Positions 34,302-43,764 of a stretch of DNA of 58,123 nucleotides are shown in pieces (positions within the stretch are counted from its first letter, which is position 1; each line of letters opens with the position of its first letter). The DNA lies in NCBI GenBank assembly GCA_002791575.1, contig PFXI01000067.1, forward strand, positions 7,704 through 65,826, read 5' to 3'. The DNA is from Zetaproteobacteria bacterium CG_4_9_14_3_um_filter_54_145. GTDB lineage: Bacteria > Pseudomonadota > Zetaproteobacteria > Mariprofundales > Mariprofundaceae. The notes below the pieces were generated by a model that saw only the letters and a list, made by a program, of their open reading frames with translations, had not been told where the DNA came from and did not search any database. Both the position numbers and the translations under genes were made by a program.

Positions 34302-35378
34302 ATGACGGATGAACATTTTCCGGCCAGATACTGGCATATGCTGGATGACGGGCGCATGCAGTGCGACCTCTGCCCGCGCGACTGCCGCTTGCATGATGAG
34401 CAGCGCGGACTCTGTTTTGTACGCAAGCGGGAAGGTGAGCAGATGGTGCTGACTACCTATGGGCGCTCATCCGGTTTCTGTATCGACCCGATTGAGAAAA
34501 AGCCGCTGAATCATTTTTATCCCGGTTCCAGTGTACTCTCGTTCGGTACGGCCGGTTGCAATCTGGCTTGCCGCTTCTGCCAGAACTGGGATATCTCCAG
34601 ATCGCGGGAGTTTGACCGCCTGTGTGATGAGGCGACGCCGGACGGGATCGCCAGAGCTGCGCTGCAGGCAGGCTGCAAGAGCGTTGCATTTACCTATAAT
34701 GATCCGGTTATTTTTCTGGAGTATGCGGTGGATGTTGCCAGAGCGTGTCATGCGCGGGATATCAGTACTGTGGCGGTAACGGCCGGTTATATCCATCCGG
34801 AAGCGGCAGTGGAGTTCTTTGCCCATATGGATGCGGTCAATGTTGATCTGAAAGCCTTTTCAGGGGATTTTTATCACCGTCTGTGCGCCGGTCAGATGCA
34901 ACCGGTGCTCGATACGCTGCTCTATCTGAAGCGGGAGACGGATGTCTGGTTTGAAATTACCAACCTGCTGATTCCGGGTGAAAATGATGACGATACAGAG
35001 CTGGCTGCCATGTGTGAGTGGATTGCGGGGCGGCTGGGGCCGGATGTGCCGCTACATTTTTCCGCCTTTCATCCCGACTGGAAAATGCTGGCTACGCCGG
35101 CTACACCGTCGTCGACACTGCATCGGGCCAGGCAGATCGCTCTTGCGGCAGGTATGCGCCATGTTTATACCGGAAATGTGCAGGACATTGAAGGCGGCAC
35201 AACATTTTGCCCCGGCTGCAAGCGAGCGCTAATCGTTCGCGACTGGTATGATATTCTGGATTATCAGTTAAGGCCCGATGGTTGTTGTCCGCATTGCCAT
35301 ACGCCGATAGCCGGCCGGTTCGGGCTCTTTCATGGCGCATTTGGTGCCCGCCCCATGCCACTACGCCTGCACGACTGA
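34302..35378 (+). CDS. amrS: AmmeMemoRadiSam system radical SAM enzyme
   Basis: 358 residues. The [4Fe-4S]-SAM motif is Cys86, Cys90 and Cys93 (GCNLACRFCQNW). An N-terminal Cys cluster (CDLCPRDCRL, residues 21-30, and CFV) and two C-terminal Cys pairs (FCPGCKRALI and CCPHCHTPI) suggest extra iron-sulfur or zinc sites. It resembles pyruvate formate-lyase activating enzyme-like proteins. Further segments are FTYNDPVIFLEYA, NVDLKAFSGDFY and NLLIPGENDD. It is the last gene of the trio, so the substrate may involve the two partner proteins. Confidence 0.93.
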   Translation: MTDEHFPARYWHMLDDGRMQCDLCPRDCRLHDEQRGLCFVRKREGEQMVLTTYGRSSGFCIDPIEKKPLNHFYPGSSVLSFGTAGCNLACRFCQNWDISRSREFDRLCDEATPDGIARAALQAGCKSVAFTYNDPVIFLEYAVDVARACHARDISTVAVTAGYIHPEAAVEFFAHMDAVNVDLKAFSGDFYHRLCAGQMQPVLDTLLYLKRETDVWFEITNLLIPGENDDDTELAAMCEWIAGRLGPDVPLHFSAFHPDWKMLATPATPSSTLHRARQIALAAGMRHVYTGNVQDIEGGTTFCPGCKRALIVRDWYDILDYQLRPDGCCPHCHTPIAGRFGLFHGAFGARPMPLRLHD

Positions 35379-35597
35379 CTCCCCAGCCCGACTTCGTCCT
35401 GCAGCAGATAGACTATGCTGCAGTTGCGGGCTGCCAACAGGTGGGGTGAGTACCTCTTACGGGAAACCTGTAGCAAGGCCGTAGGATGAATGCAGGTCGA
35501 TTGACAGGTGTTGCCACAACACAACAGATTATCATGCCTGTGCGCGGGGCGGGTTCTGTTTGTCATCGAACTGGCATGATTATTTCTTATTGAGGCT

Positions 35598-38438
35598 ATG
35601 ATGTTATCAGAGCAGGCGCAAGCAGATCGATATGACGGCAATAAAGTGAAGCGGTGGCTGTTTGTGCTACTCATGCTCGCCTCCGGTTTTGCCGGCATCT
35701 CTTACGAAATCCTGTACGGTCGTATGTTGGGCAATCTGATTGGCGATCAGTTTATTGTTTCGGCAGCTATTCTGATTACCTTTCTGCTCGGCATTGCCAT
35801 CGGCTCGCGCTACGCATGGCGACTGTGGGCCAGTCTGTGGCTCATTGAAGCGGTGATCGGCATTTACGGTGCAGGTTTTGCTTTTGGCACGGATGCACTG
35901 GCGTGGTTGTTCTATGCCAGTCTGCCGGTGCTGCCGGCCGGCTTGAGCGGTACGGTCATTGCCTGCATTGTACTGTTGCTGCTGCCGGCTTTTCTGATTG
36001 GTTGCAGTGTGCCGCTGTTTGCCGGTTATATGTCCCGTCTCTCCGGCTCATCTTCATTCTCCGGTGTTTATGGCGTGTATAATATCGGTGCTGCATTGAC
36101 GGCGATTCTGATCGAGTTTGCGCTGCTGCGCTGGTTTGGCATTCGCGGGGCAGTGATGGTTTTTGTCGCTATCAATCTGCTGATCGCACTGCTGCTGCGC
36201 GTTGCATATCCTTCGTTACGTCGTGATCCGCCTCCGGTGCAGTACGATACGCGTGCGTTTCCCGGTTGGCAGGCACTGATTCCGGTCAGTATGGCTTCGG
36301 CCGTATTCCAGCTGTTTATGATCAAGCTGGCAGAGATGATTATGGGCCCGTTCCGGGAGTCCTTTGCGCTGGTCTTGTCGATTGTACTACTCGGTATTGC
36401 CATCGGCTCGTTGCTGGTGCGCCGATACAGGCTCTCATTTCAGACTGTGCTGATGCTGGCGCTGGCCGGTCTGTTGTTTCTGCTGGCTGCTCTGGCACCG
36501 CTTGCCGCTATCTATGCTTCACTGTATGCGGCGGCAGCGGAGAGCTACCTGACACTGCTGTTGTTAAAATGGCTGTGTCTGTTGCTGTTGATGGGGTTGC
36601 CCTGTATTGCCTTCGGTGCAACGGTGCCAGCCATGCTGGGCGAACAGGCGCCGGATGATGTGAGCAGGGATTCCGGGCGCTTACTCTATCTGGCATCGAT
36701 GGGTAATGTGGCTGGCTTTCTGTTGATGGTGTTTGTTCTGCATCGCTACCTCGATTACGGCGTACAGCTTCTGGCGGCAGGATTTCTCGTTGCCATTGCA
36801 CTGCTGATGTATCGCCCATGCCGACCTCGGCAGCTGATTGCTTCAGCCACGCTGCTGCTGGTGAGTGTCGGAGCGTGGGCAGCACTATGGGATGAGGGGC
36901 TTCTGTATGTCAGTTATACCAATTTCCATGCGGCTGAAAGCCTGCAAAAGGCGCGTCAGGCGACGGTAAGAACTGCAGCATACAAGGGTTATCAGGATGT
37001 GTTCGCCATTAATGAGGTCAATGGCAATCCGTACTTTTTTATCAACGGCTATAACAGTATTCCACTAAACAACCCGTCGGAAAAGGTAGTGGGCTCACTG
37101 GCCTCAATTTTTGCAGCACAGACCGATCAGGCACTGGTGCTGGGGCTGGGTAGCGGGGCAACCGCATCGGTGGTGGGGCAGCTGTTCGCACATACCGATG
37201 TGGTCGAAATTAACCCGGTAGTCAGGGAAAATCTGTTTCGCATGAAACGGTGGAATTTCGATATCGAATCCAATCCGGCAGTAAATATTGTCGTCGATGA
37301 TGCCATTCATTACACGCGTATGTCGGACAAGCAGTATGATCTGATTCTCAATACGGTGACAACCCCGCTCTATTTCAGCTCATCCAAGCTGTATACCAGC
37401 GACTTCTTCAGCGTGGTGAAGCAGCGATTGAAACCGGACGGCCTCTATGTGACATGGATGGATGCACGTGTGGGAGACCGTGGTGTGGATATTATCCTCA
37501 ATACTGTGGCCGAACATTTTCGGCATTGTGCATTGCTGTACATCAAATCCTCATACTTTCTGCTGCTCTGCTCGGACCAGCCTGTTAGCGAGCATCTGCT
37601 ACCCGGCTTGCAAAAAGGGCAGCCGGTGTACGACAACCTGCTGGCTGTGCACGGTATTCCGGCAGAGTGGCTGCCTTACCAGTTGCTAACCACAGATGCG
37701 CTGAGTCTGGCCGCCGAGCGCGATCTGCCATTGAACCGGGCGGATTATCCGGCGCTTGAATTTGAAATGGCCCGCCTGCGTGAACGTGGTATCCCGGCAT
37801 TTAAATCCCGTCTGCGCCAACGTATGAATACGGATGAGATCCGGCAGGCATTGGTTGCGCCATCGCCATGGTTTCCCGCTGATCTGGTCTGGCACACGAA
37901 GACCCGCCTGAATAATTCATCACTGACTCGTCGCTGGCAGCAACTGGCTACCGCGGGTGCGGATGACTTCGACAAGCGCTATGCCGGTGCCCAGCTGCAT
38001 TACGCTCTGGCGCTACGTGATGCACGGGCCAATCCCGGCGTACTGCACCGATTCGGTTTTTTACTGATGGGTGAAAAACAGTATGCGGCAGCGATTAGCG
38101 TGTTTCAGTATCTGTTGAAACAGGATCCCGGTCATCGTTATACAGCGTTTAATCTGGCGGCTTGCTATGAATATAGCCACGATCTGCCGGCGGCACTGCA
38201 CTATTATGCAGAGGCTGGAAAGCTTGAACCGGATGATGCGGATGTACCGTTCCGGATCGGGCGAGTGTATGTGAAACTCGGTCGTTTTGAAGAGGCTCTG
38301 GGAGCATTGGATCAAGCGCTCGCGCAGATGGGGGCGCTTGGCCGGCCTGTGGTATATCGCTATATTGCCAGGGCTTATGACGGATTGGGCAGGATAGAGG
38401 CAGCTGAGCAAGCCAGGCGCATGGCAGGTGGTGACTGA
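35598..38438 (+). CDS. membrane-anchored spermidine-synthase-like protein with TPRs
   Basis: 946 residues. The N-terminal half (about 20-440) has some twelve hydrophobic helices (LASGFAGISYEILYGRMLGN, FLLGIAIGSRYAW). A soluble spermidine synthase/methyltransferase-like domain follows (about 455-700): an SAM-type loop ALVLGLGSGATASVV, DVVEINPVVRE, and VVDDAIHYTRMSDKQYDLILN. The last 200 residues contain TPR repeats (YAAAISVFQYLLKQDPGHRYT, AALHYYAEAGKLEPDDAD, RFEEALGALDQAL). Membrane-fused spermidine synthase homologues are common in bacteria, and many are not proven aminopropyltransferases. GAGG lies 2 bases before the first of two ATGs; the second (35601) has better spacing. Confidence 0.87.
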   Translation: MMLSEQAQADRYDGNKVKRWLFVLLMLASGFAGISYEILYGRMLGNLIGDQFIVSAAILITFLLGIAIGSRYAWRLWASLWLIEAVIGIYGAGFAFGTDALAWLFYASLPVLPAGLSGTVIACIVLLLLPAFLIGCSVPLFAGYMSRLSGSSSFSGVYGVYNIGAALTAILIEFALLRWFGIRGAVMVFVAINLLIALLLRVAYPSLRRDPPPVQYDTRAFPGWQALIPVSMASAVFQLFMIKLAEMIMGPFRESFALVLSIVLLGIAIGSLLVRRYRLSFQTVLMLALAGLLFLLAALAPLAAIYASLYAAAAESYLTLLLLKWLCLLLLMGLPCIAFGATVPAMLGEQAPDDVSRDSGRLLYLASMGNVAGFLLMVFVLHRYLDYGVQLLAAGFLVAIALLMYRPCRPRQLIASATLLLVSVGAWAALWDEGLLYVSYTNFHAAESLQKARQATVRTAAYKGYQDVFAINEVNGNPYFFINGYNSIPLNNPSEKVVGSLASIFAAQTDQALVLGLGSGATASVVGQLFAHTDVVEINPVVRENLFRMKRWNFDIESNPAVNIVVDDAIHYTRMSDKQYDLILNTVTTPLYFSSSKLYTSDFFSVVKQRLKPDGLYVTWMDARVGDRGVDIILNTVAEHFRHCALLYIKSSYFLLLCSDQPVSEHLLPGLQKGQPVYDNLLAVHGIPAEWLPYQLLTTDALSLAAERDLPLNRADYPALEFEMARLRERGIPAFKSRLRQRMNTDEIRQALVAPSPWFPADLVWHTKTRLNNSSLTRRWQQLATAGADDFDKRYAGAQLHYALALRDARANPGVLHRFGFLLMGEKQYAAAISVFQYLLKQDPGHRYTAFNLAACYEYSHDLPAALHYYAEAGKLEPDDADVPFRIGRVYVKLGRFEEALGALDQALAQMGALGRPVVYRYIARAYDGLGRIEAAEQARRMAGGD

Positions 38439-38580
38439 TATGCTTGTATGCGGATAATATTTTCTGCTGCACCAGAGCAAGCAATCTGGCAGGGTGGCTT
38501 GATCCTTGCTTGACTGGATGGATGGTTCGGTCAAGCGTGGCACAGTGTGTCGCTGTTGGCATCATTGTGAGTCAACAAAC

Positions 38581-38609
38581 TTGACATTAATTCTTCTGGC
38601 AAGGTAACT
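38581..38609 (+). promoter_or_regulatory. candidate promoter of the pilMNOQ operon
   Basis: A perfect -35 TTGACA (38581-38586). At 17-18 bp spacing the -10 is weak (GTAACT or TAACTT). About 45 bp before the pilM start. Confidence 0.4.
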
Positions 38610-38651
38610 TGCACTGTTTTTTGTCAGCAATGCTTAAGGAGTGGAGGGTAA

Positions 38652-39734
38652 GTGGCGCTTTTCTCAAAAAAGTCTGAAGGCATGGTGGGGGTCGATATCA
38701 GTTCGACCGGCATTAAACTGGTGGAACTTGCCCGCAGCCGGTCCGGCTTTGAACTGGTTGCAATGGCGATGATTCCGTTGCCGCGTGATGCCATTGTGGA
38801 AAACACAATTATTGACTCTACCGCAGTAACACAGGCTCTGGTTGAGGCTGTTGAACAGGCCCGCCCGGGCAGCAGGAACGTGGCTTTGGCCGTGTCAGGT
38901 AATGCCGTAATTATAAAAACGATTACAGTACCTGCGATCACGGAGTTTGAGCTGGAGCCGCAGATTGAATTTGAGGCAGATCAGCATGTGCCTTACGATA
39001 TTGATGATGTGTTTCTCGATTTTCATATTCAGGGCTTGAATGCTGAAGAGCCGGAAAAGATGGATGTTGTCCTCGTGGCGTGTAAACGCGAAGTGGTGGA
39101 GGATTACCAGCTGGTTCTGAGTAAGGCCGGTTTGCATGTAAAATGCATGGACTGTGCGGTTTTTGCCCTGGAAAATGCTGCAGAGATTACCGATGAACAT
39201 GAGCCGGCTATTGTTGGCGATGATACCCCACCTGATGAAGATGCCGAAGTACATGCGCTGGTTAATATCGGTGCCAACATGATGAATATCAATGTCCTGA
39301 TCAATGGACGTATGGCCTTTGTGCGCGATCAGTTCTTCGGCGGTCAGAACCTGACAGAAGAGATTCAGAAGGAGCACGGTCTGAGTTATCAGGAGGCTGA
39401 GGCTTTGAAGCTGGAACGCTTCTCGGATATTAGCCCTGAAGCGTTAGAGCGTTTTTATAGTGGTCTGACTTCCGAGCTGGTGCGCTCACTGGATTTCTAC
39501 TCTGCCAGCAAGGCAGAGTTTCCGGTGCGTAAGCTCTATATTTCTGGTGGCAGCGCACTGATCCCGAACATTGCCACGGAGCTGGAACAGCGCCTGGGTA
39601 TTGATAGTATAGTGCTTAACCCTATGAAGAATATCAAGGTGGCCGGACGCAAGTTTGATGTTGAGCAGCTGCAGCGCATTGGTCCGATGCTGATGGTGCC
39701 GATCGGGCTGGCTCTACGGAATTTTGACGCATGA
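38652..39734 (+). CDS. pilM: type IV pilus assembly ATPase-like protein PilM
   Basis: 360 residues from a GTG with GGAGGG 6-7 bases upstream. Actin-like fold of the PilM/FtsA type: MVGVDISSTGIKLVELA (phosphate 1), AVSGNAVIIKTI, ALVNIGANMMNINVLINGR (phosphate 2), FGGQNLTEEI and KLYISGGSALIPN (adenosine motif). It forms the cytoplasmic ring that recruits PilN. It is the first gene of a tightly coupled cluster, overlapping pilN by 4 bases. No pilin or PilB/PilT genes are in the window. Confidence 0.96.
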   Translation: MALFSKKSEGMVGVDISSTGIKLVELARSRSGFELVAMAMIPLPRDAIVENTIIDSTAVTQALVEAVEQARPGSRNVALAVSGNAVIIKTITVPAITEFELEPQIEFEADQHVPYDIDDVFLDFHIQGLNAEEPEKMDVVLVACKREVVEDYQLVLSKAGLHVKCMDCAVFALENAAEITDEHEPAIVGDDTPPDEDAEVHALVNIGANMMNINVLINGRMAFVRDQFFGGQNLTEEIQKEHGLSYQEAEALKLERFSDISPEALERFYSGLTSELVRSLDFYSASKAEFPVRKLYISGGSALIPNIATELEQRLGIDSIVLNPMKNIKVAGRKFDVEQLQRIGPMLMVPIGLALRNFDA

Positions 39735-40288
39735 TTCGTATTAATCTTATCCCCTACCGTACTGAGCGTCGCCAGTATCAGATAGCACAGCATCTGACCG
39801 TTGTTTTTGGTGTGATTATTGCCGCCTCTCTGCTTGTGCTGGGCGTACATACATTCGCATCCTTGCAGCTGGCAGACCTGAAAGAGGAGACGATGCTGTT
39901 ACAGAAGCAGAATCAGGATCTGAAACAGAAAATCGGTAAAATTGAAAACCTCGATCATCTGCGCGCCGATGTGGAGCGAAAACTCAAAATCGTTGACCGT
40001 TTGCAGGAGGGACGTTTTCACTCACTGAAGACGCTGAATGAGATCGCCGCAGTGATACCTGAAAATGTCTGGCTGGATAATATCAGCGATCAGGGCGGCA
40101 GTCTGGTGTTGACGGGGCTGGCCGAAAGCAACAAGGCTGTGGCTATTTTTATGCGCAAGCTGGACCAGTCGCTGATGTTCTCCGATGTCCGTCTGGATGT
40201 GATATCGCGGGTGATGGTTAATGGTCTGCCAGTGCGTAAATTCAGTCTGAAACTGACCCGCAAGGTAGAACCGGCGGTGGCTTCCTGA
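39731..40288 (+). CDS. pilN: type IV pilus inner-membrane protein PilN
   Basis: 185 residues. The conserved N-terminal PilM-binding peptide is IRINLIPYR (residues 2-10). One membrane helix follows (about 22-45), then a coiled coil (about 50-95, LKEETMLLQKQNQDLKQK), and a periplasmic ferredoxin-like domain with IPENVWLDNIS and LVLTGLAESN. It links the cytoplasmic ring to PilO. It overlaps pilM by 4 bases and pilO by 1 base. Confidence 0.95.
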   Translation: MIRINLIPYRTERRQYQIAQHLTVVFGVIIAASLLVLGVHTFASLQLADLKEETMLLQKQNQDLKQKIGKIENLDHLRADVERKLKIVDRLQEGRFHSLKTLNEIAAVIPENVWLDNISDQGGSLVLTGLAESNKAVAIFMRKLDQSLMFSDVRLDVISRVMVNGLPVRKFSLKLTRKVEPAVAS

Positions 40289-40905
40289 TGTTTGATTCCG
40301 TGAAGCAGTCCATGTACGAATCGTTCAGGCCAATGTTGCCACTGCCACTATGGCAGAAGTTGTTGGCTCTTGCTATCGCTTTTATGGTGATTGTAGGGGT
40401 CTATTTTTCACTGGGGTGGTCGCCATTGCAGCTGGAGATTGAGCAGCAGCAAGCGCAAACGAAGGTGCAGCAACTCAAGTTGATCAAGAATCAACGCCTT
40501 GCCCATAACCTGCCGCGCAAACAACGTGAATATGCAGAACTCGAGAAACAACTGAAGGTGGCGCTGAATATGCTGCCCAAAAAGTCGCAAATCCCGGATC
40601 TGCTGGAGAGCGTCTCCTGGGCAGGCAAGGATTCCGGTCTGGAGTTTTCAAGCTTCAAGCCGGGAGGGGAAGTGACCCGTCAGATTTATGCCGAGGTGCC
40701 TGTTACCTTTAATATATCGGGCAGTTTTCGTCAGTTGCTGACCTTTCTGAAGCGGGTAGGTGAAATGCCGCGTATTGTCGATGTGAATCATTTGAAGTTG
40801 AGTGTGGATAGGAATGGTACAGACCTGTCTGTTTCGGGACAGGCCGTAACATACAGATTTATTGAGGAACAGCCTGAGAAGACACGTGCGGGCGGGCGGC
40901 GGTAA
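40288..40905 (+). CDS. pilO: type IV pilus inner-membrane protein PilO
   Basis: 205 residues with one membrane helix (about 25-45) and a coiled coil (about 50-95, with YAELEKQLKVALNMLPKK). The periplasmic domain has the PilO pattern IPDLLESVSWAGKDSGLEFSSF, YAEVPVTFNISGSFRQLLTFLKRV and RIVDVNHLKL. It dimerises with PilN. The tail is basic (TRAGGRR). Its stop overlaps a possible pilQ ATG by one base; pilP, which normally comes next, is absent. Confidence 0.94.
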   Translation: MFDSVKQSMYESFRPMLPLPLWQKLLALAIAFMVIVGVYFSLGWSPLQLEIEQQQAQTKVQQLKLIKNQRLAHNLPRKQREYAELEKQLKVALNMLPKKSQIPDLLESVSWAGKDSGLEFSSFKPGGEVTRQIYAEVPVTFNISGSFRQLLTFLKRVGEMPRIVDVNHLKLSVDRNGTDLSVSGQAVTYRFIEEQPEKTRAGGRR

Positions 40906-40934
40906 TGGCTGACGTTCGGGGCCGGGAGACAGGA

Positions 40935-43355
40935 ATGGGAATGAAAACAGGATGCCGGTATTTTTGCGGTGCCATGATCACGATGTTTGTATGCCTGCTG
41001 GCTCCGGCCGCGCAGGCGGCGACCATTGAGGCGATGAATCTGCTGGCGGAGGGATCCAAACAGAGCCTGCGTATTTCTATGGATGAGCCGGTTACCTATC
41101 AGGTATTCAATCTTGATGGGCCTGCCCGACTGGTGCTGCAGTTTCCGGACACCACGCTGGCCAAGGGCATTGTGTCCTTAAAAGGTGACGGTGGTGTAGA
41201 GCAGATTACACCCGTGCAGGATGGTGAAGACGTACGCGTTGAAGTGGGCATGGCTGCCGGCACTACTTACGATATAGTCGAGAAAGGTAATGATCTGCTG
41301 TTGTCGTTTGTGGCAAAAGCCGCGCAGCAGGCGCCCGTTACAGGCGCTGTGGTGCAGGATATTCTGGTGCGTGATCTGGGCAAGACCACCGAGCTGGTAC
41401 TTCGCGGGCAGCACATGGATGTCAATCACAATGCGTTGATCAGCAATGAAGGCGAGACGATGGTGCTGGACTTGTGGGGTGGCAAATCCGACCTGCCGAA
41501 GGAGTACTACACCTACACCTCCCAGCGCTTGAATGATGTTACGATTGGTTCGGCCGAGGGGCGCTTGCGTCTGGTGGTAAGCTTGCGTGCTGGCGCTGCG
41601 GCAAGCCATCAGATTGATGCGAGCGGCAACGAGATGATTATTCGTTTCGGTGCGGTGGCGACCAAGCCACAAAGTGGCATGGTGGTTGAGGCAGTTGAAT
41701 TCCAGCCGGATGACAGGATAGTCCATCTGGTGATACGCACCGATGACACTGATCCGGTGATGAACCTGCAGGAAGAGGATGGTAAGGTGATTCTTGATCT
41801 GAAGCAGACGCGATTGGCTGCGGGTCAGCAGCGTACTCAGGATGTGCGCGCATTTCCCGGTCCGGTTGAACAGATTGACAGTTATACTGTCGGCAAGGAT
41901 GTGCGTATTGTAGCTCGTCTGCGTCAGAAATCCGTGGTTACCTCCTATCAGAGCGGCAATGTGTTGACCATAACCATGAAACCGCAGGATATGGTGGCAG
42001 TGGCACAGGCCGACGATGAAGTGGTGAAAAACGAAAAAGTGTACAGCGGCCAGAAGGTGACCTTCAATTACAAGGATATTGATATCCGTAATGCGCTGAA
42101 CCTGATCGCGGAGATGAGTGATTTTAATATCATCATGTCCGATGATGTGAAGGGTGTTTTGACCATGCGTCTGGTGGATGTGCCTTGGGATCAGGCGCTG
42201 GATTTGATTTTGTCGGCGCGCGGCCTGGGCAAGGAGCAGAATGGCAATGTAGTACGCATTGCACCGCTGTCAGTATTGAAAGACGATGCAAGTGCGCGAA
42301 AGGTTGCTATGCAAAGTGTGGAAGATATTGCGCCACTGGAGACCGAGTTTATCACCCTGGGTTATGCATCGGTGAATGATGTGAATACAATCCTGAAAGG
42401 TGGCTCGGTTAAGACCTCATTGACCAACTCCACGTCTGCTGCCGATGGTACGGTTGGCCAGAGTGTAGCCAGCTCCAGCGAACTGAAGCTGCTGTCTCCC
42501 CGCGGAGTGATTATGCTTGATGAGCGCAGCAACACGATGATTGTTACCGACACACGCGAGCGTCTGGTCAACATCAAGCGACTGATTGCTGTGATCGACA
42601 AGCCGATGCAGCAGGTAATGGTTGAAGCGCGTATTGTCGAGGCGACAGATACATTTTCCCGTGATCTGGGTGTGAAGTGGGGCGGTACTCTGAATAGTAA
42701 CGGTGGTGGCTACACGCACACGGTTAACGGTGCGGCGGTGGGCACGAACGTTGTGGATCTGGGAGCGGCGGTGGCAGCCGGCTCAGGTGGCGCGATTGGC
42801 TATACGCTGGGTACACTAAATAATGCCTTAAGTCTCAACCTGGAACTCTCCGCCGCGGAAACAGAAGGGCGGGCCAAGGTGATCTCCAGCCCGCGTATTT
42901 TCACCAGTAATTTACACAAGGCCTTTATCAAGGATATTCAACAGGTTGCGTTTGATGTTACTTCAACGGCCAATGGTGTGACAACAATTACACCATCTTT
43001 TATTCCGGCAGAACTGTCGCTGGAAGTGACCCCGCAGATTACCGCTGACAAAAGAATTATTCTGCAATTGGTGGTGAACAAGGGTACGCCTGTAAGAAAT
43101 GCTGCCGGTACGGCTACGGCCATCAACACAAAAAGTGTGGAGACCAAGCTGTTGATCAAGGATGGCGAGACGATAGTGTTGGGCGGTATCTATTCGCAGA
43201 CTACCAGTGATACAGACAATGGTGTGCCGGGTTTGAGAAATATTCCGATTCTTGGCAACCTCTTTAAGCGCAAGCAGAAAACAAATGATCGCAGTGAGCT
43301 ACTCATTTTCATCACCCCTACAGTGATTGATGAAGGGCCACGGCGGGACTTATGA
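40935..43355 (+). CDS. pilQ: type IV pilus secretin PilQ
   Basis: 806 residues from the ATG at 40935 (GGGAGA 5 bases upstream), which opens a signal peptide ending APAAQA; ATGs at 40905 and 40941 are alternatives. The N-terminal 350 residues hold repeated AMIN-like segments (IEAMNLLAEGSKQSLRISM, ARLVLQFPDT, VVEAVEFQPDDRIVHLVIR). Then come STN/N0 (VTFNYKDIDIRNALNLIAEM), the N1 domain, and the secretin channel (about 560-805) with VMVEARIVEATDTFSRDLGV, GETIVLGGIYSQ and VPGLRNIPILGNLFK. It forms the outer-membrane pore for the pilus. It is the last gene of the pil cluster. Confidence 0.95.
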   Translation: MGMKTGCRYFCGAMITMFVCLLAPAAQAATIEAMNLLAEGSKQSLRISMDEPVTYQVFNLDGPARLVLQFPDTTLAKGIVSLKGDGGVEQITPVQDGEDVRVEVGMAAGTTYDIVEKGNDLLLSFVAKAAQQAPVTGAVVQDILVRDLGKTTELVLRGQHMDVNHNALISNEGETMVLDLWGGKSDLPKEYYTYTSQRLNDVTIGSAEGRLRLVVSLRAGAAASHQIDASGNEMIIRFGAVATKPQSGMVVEAVEFQPDDRIVHLVIRTDDTDPVMNLQEEDGKVILDLKQTRLAAGQQRTQDVRAFPGPVEQIDSYTVGKDVRIVARLRQKSVVTSYQSGNVLTITMKPQDMVAVAQADDEVVKNEKVYSGQKVTFNYKDIDIRNALNLIAEMSDFNIIMSDDVKGVLTMRLVDVPWDQALDLILSARGLGKEQNGNVVRIAPLSVLKDDASARKVAMQSVEDIAPLETEFITLGYASVNDVNTILKGGSVKTSLTNSTSAADGTVGQSVASSSELKLLSPRGVIMLDERSNTMIVTDTRERLVNIKRLIAVIDKPMQQVMVEARIVEATDTFSRDLGVKWGGTLNSNGGGYTHTVNGAAVGTNVVDLGAAVAAGSGGAIGYTLGTLNNALSLNLELSAAETEGRAKVISSPRIFTSNLHKAFIKDIQQVAFDVTSTANGVTTITPSFIPAELSLEVTPQITADKRIILQLVVNKGTPVRNAAGTATAINTKSVETKLLIKDGETIVLGGIYSQTTSDTDNGVPGLRNIPILGNLFKRKQKTNDRSELLIFITPTVIDEGPRRDL

Positions 43356-43400
43356 CACTGTTTCAGCACTGTGTGCAGTCGTAATATAGTTAAACAGTGG

Positions 43401-43428
43401 TTGACAGAAAAATACGAGGCGTTATGTT
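43401..43428 (+). promoter_or_regulatory. promoter of rpsT
   Basis: TTGACA (43401-43406), a 16-bp spacer and TATGTT (43423-43428), 52 bp before the GTG start. A GAGGCG (43416-43421) / CGCCTC (43433-43438) inverted repeat overlaps the -10. Confidence 0.65.
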
Positions 43429-43479
43429 TGCGCGCCTCATAAACAGGTGCAGTCAGTGGGCTGCTAGGAGATATACAAC

Positions 43480-43743
43480 GTGGCAAATCATGCATCCGCA
43501 CTCAAACGTGCCCGCCAGGATCAAAAGAAACGCTTTCAGAACCGCGCTCAGAAGTCGGCTATGCGTACAGCCGTCAAAGAGGTGTTGGTTGCTGTAGAGG
43601 CAGGAGATAAAGACGCTGCAGCAGTAGCGTTGACGAAAGCAACTTCATTGCTCGACCGTGCCGGCCGCAAGCGCCAGATGCATCCGAGCCAGGCTTCCCG
43701 TCGCGTTTCCCGCCTGAACGCACATGTTAAGGCTATTGCCTAA
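43480..43743 (+). CDS. rpsT: 30S ribosomal protein S20
   Basis: 87 residues from a GTG with AGGAG 9 bases upstream. Typical basic helical S20: MANHASALKRARQDQKKRFQN at the start, RTAVKEVLVAVEAGD, ATSLLDRAGRKRQMHPSQASRRVSRLN near the end. It binds the 5' domain of 16S rRNA. The non-AUG start also occurs in other bacteria, where S20 can repress its own translation, so a similar control is possible here. It is monocistronic, between its own promoter and terminator. Confidence 0.98.
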   Translation: MANHASALKRARQDQKKRFQNRAQKSAMRTAVKEVLVAVEAGDKDAAAVALTKATSLLDRAGRKRQMHPSQASRRVSRLNAHVKAIA

Positions 43744-43764
43744 CACTGCTGCTTATCAGTTTGT

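Noticed and set aside
35379-35597. Possible riboswitch leader before the spermidine-synthase-like gene
   Set aside because: A small GTGTTG/CAACAC hairpin (35508-35522) and a TTGACA are present, but I could match no riboswitch core (GEMM, cobalamin, TPP, SAM, Moco).
38596-38613. Sigma-54-like TGGCA...TTGCA upstream of pilM
   Set aside because: The GG and GC elements are 11 bases apart, whereas sigma-54 promoters need 10; a sigma-70 -35 (TTGACA) is also present just upstream.
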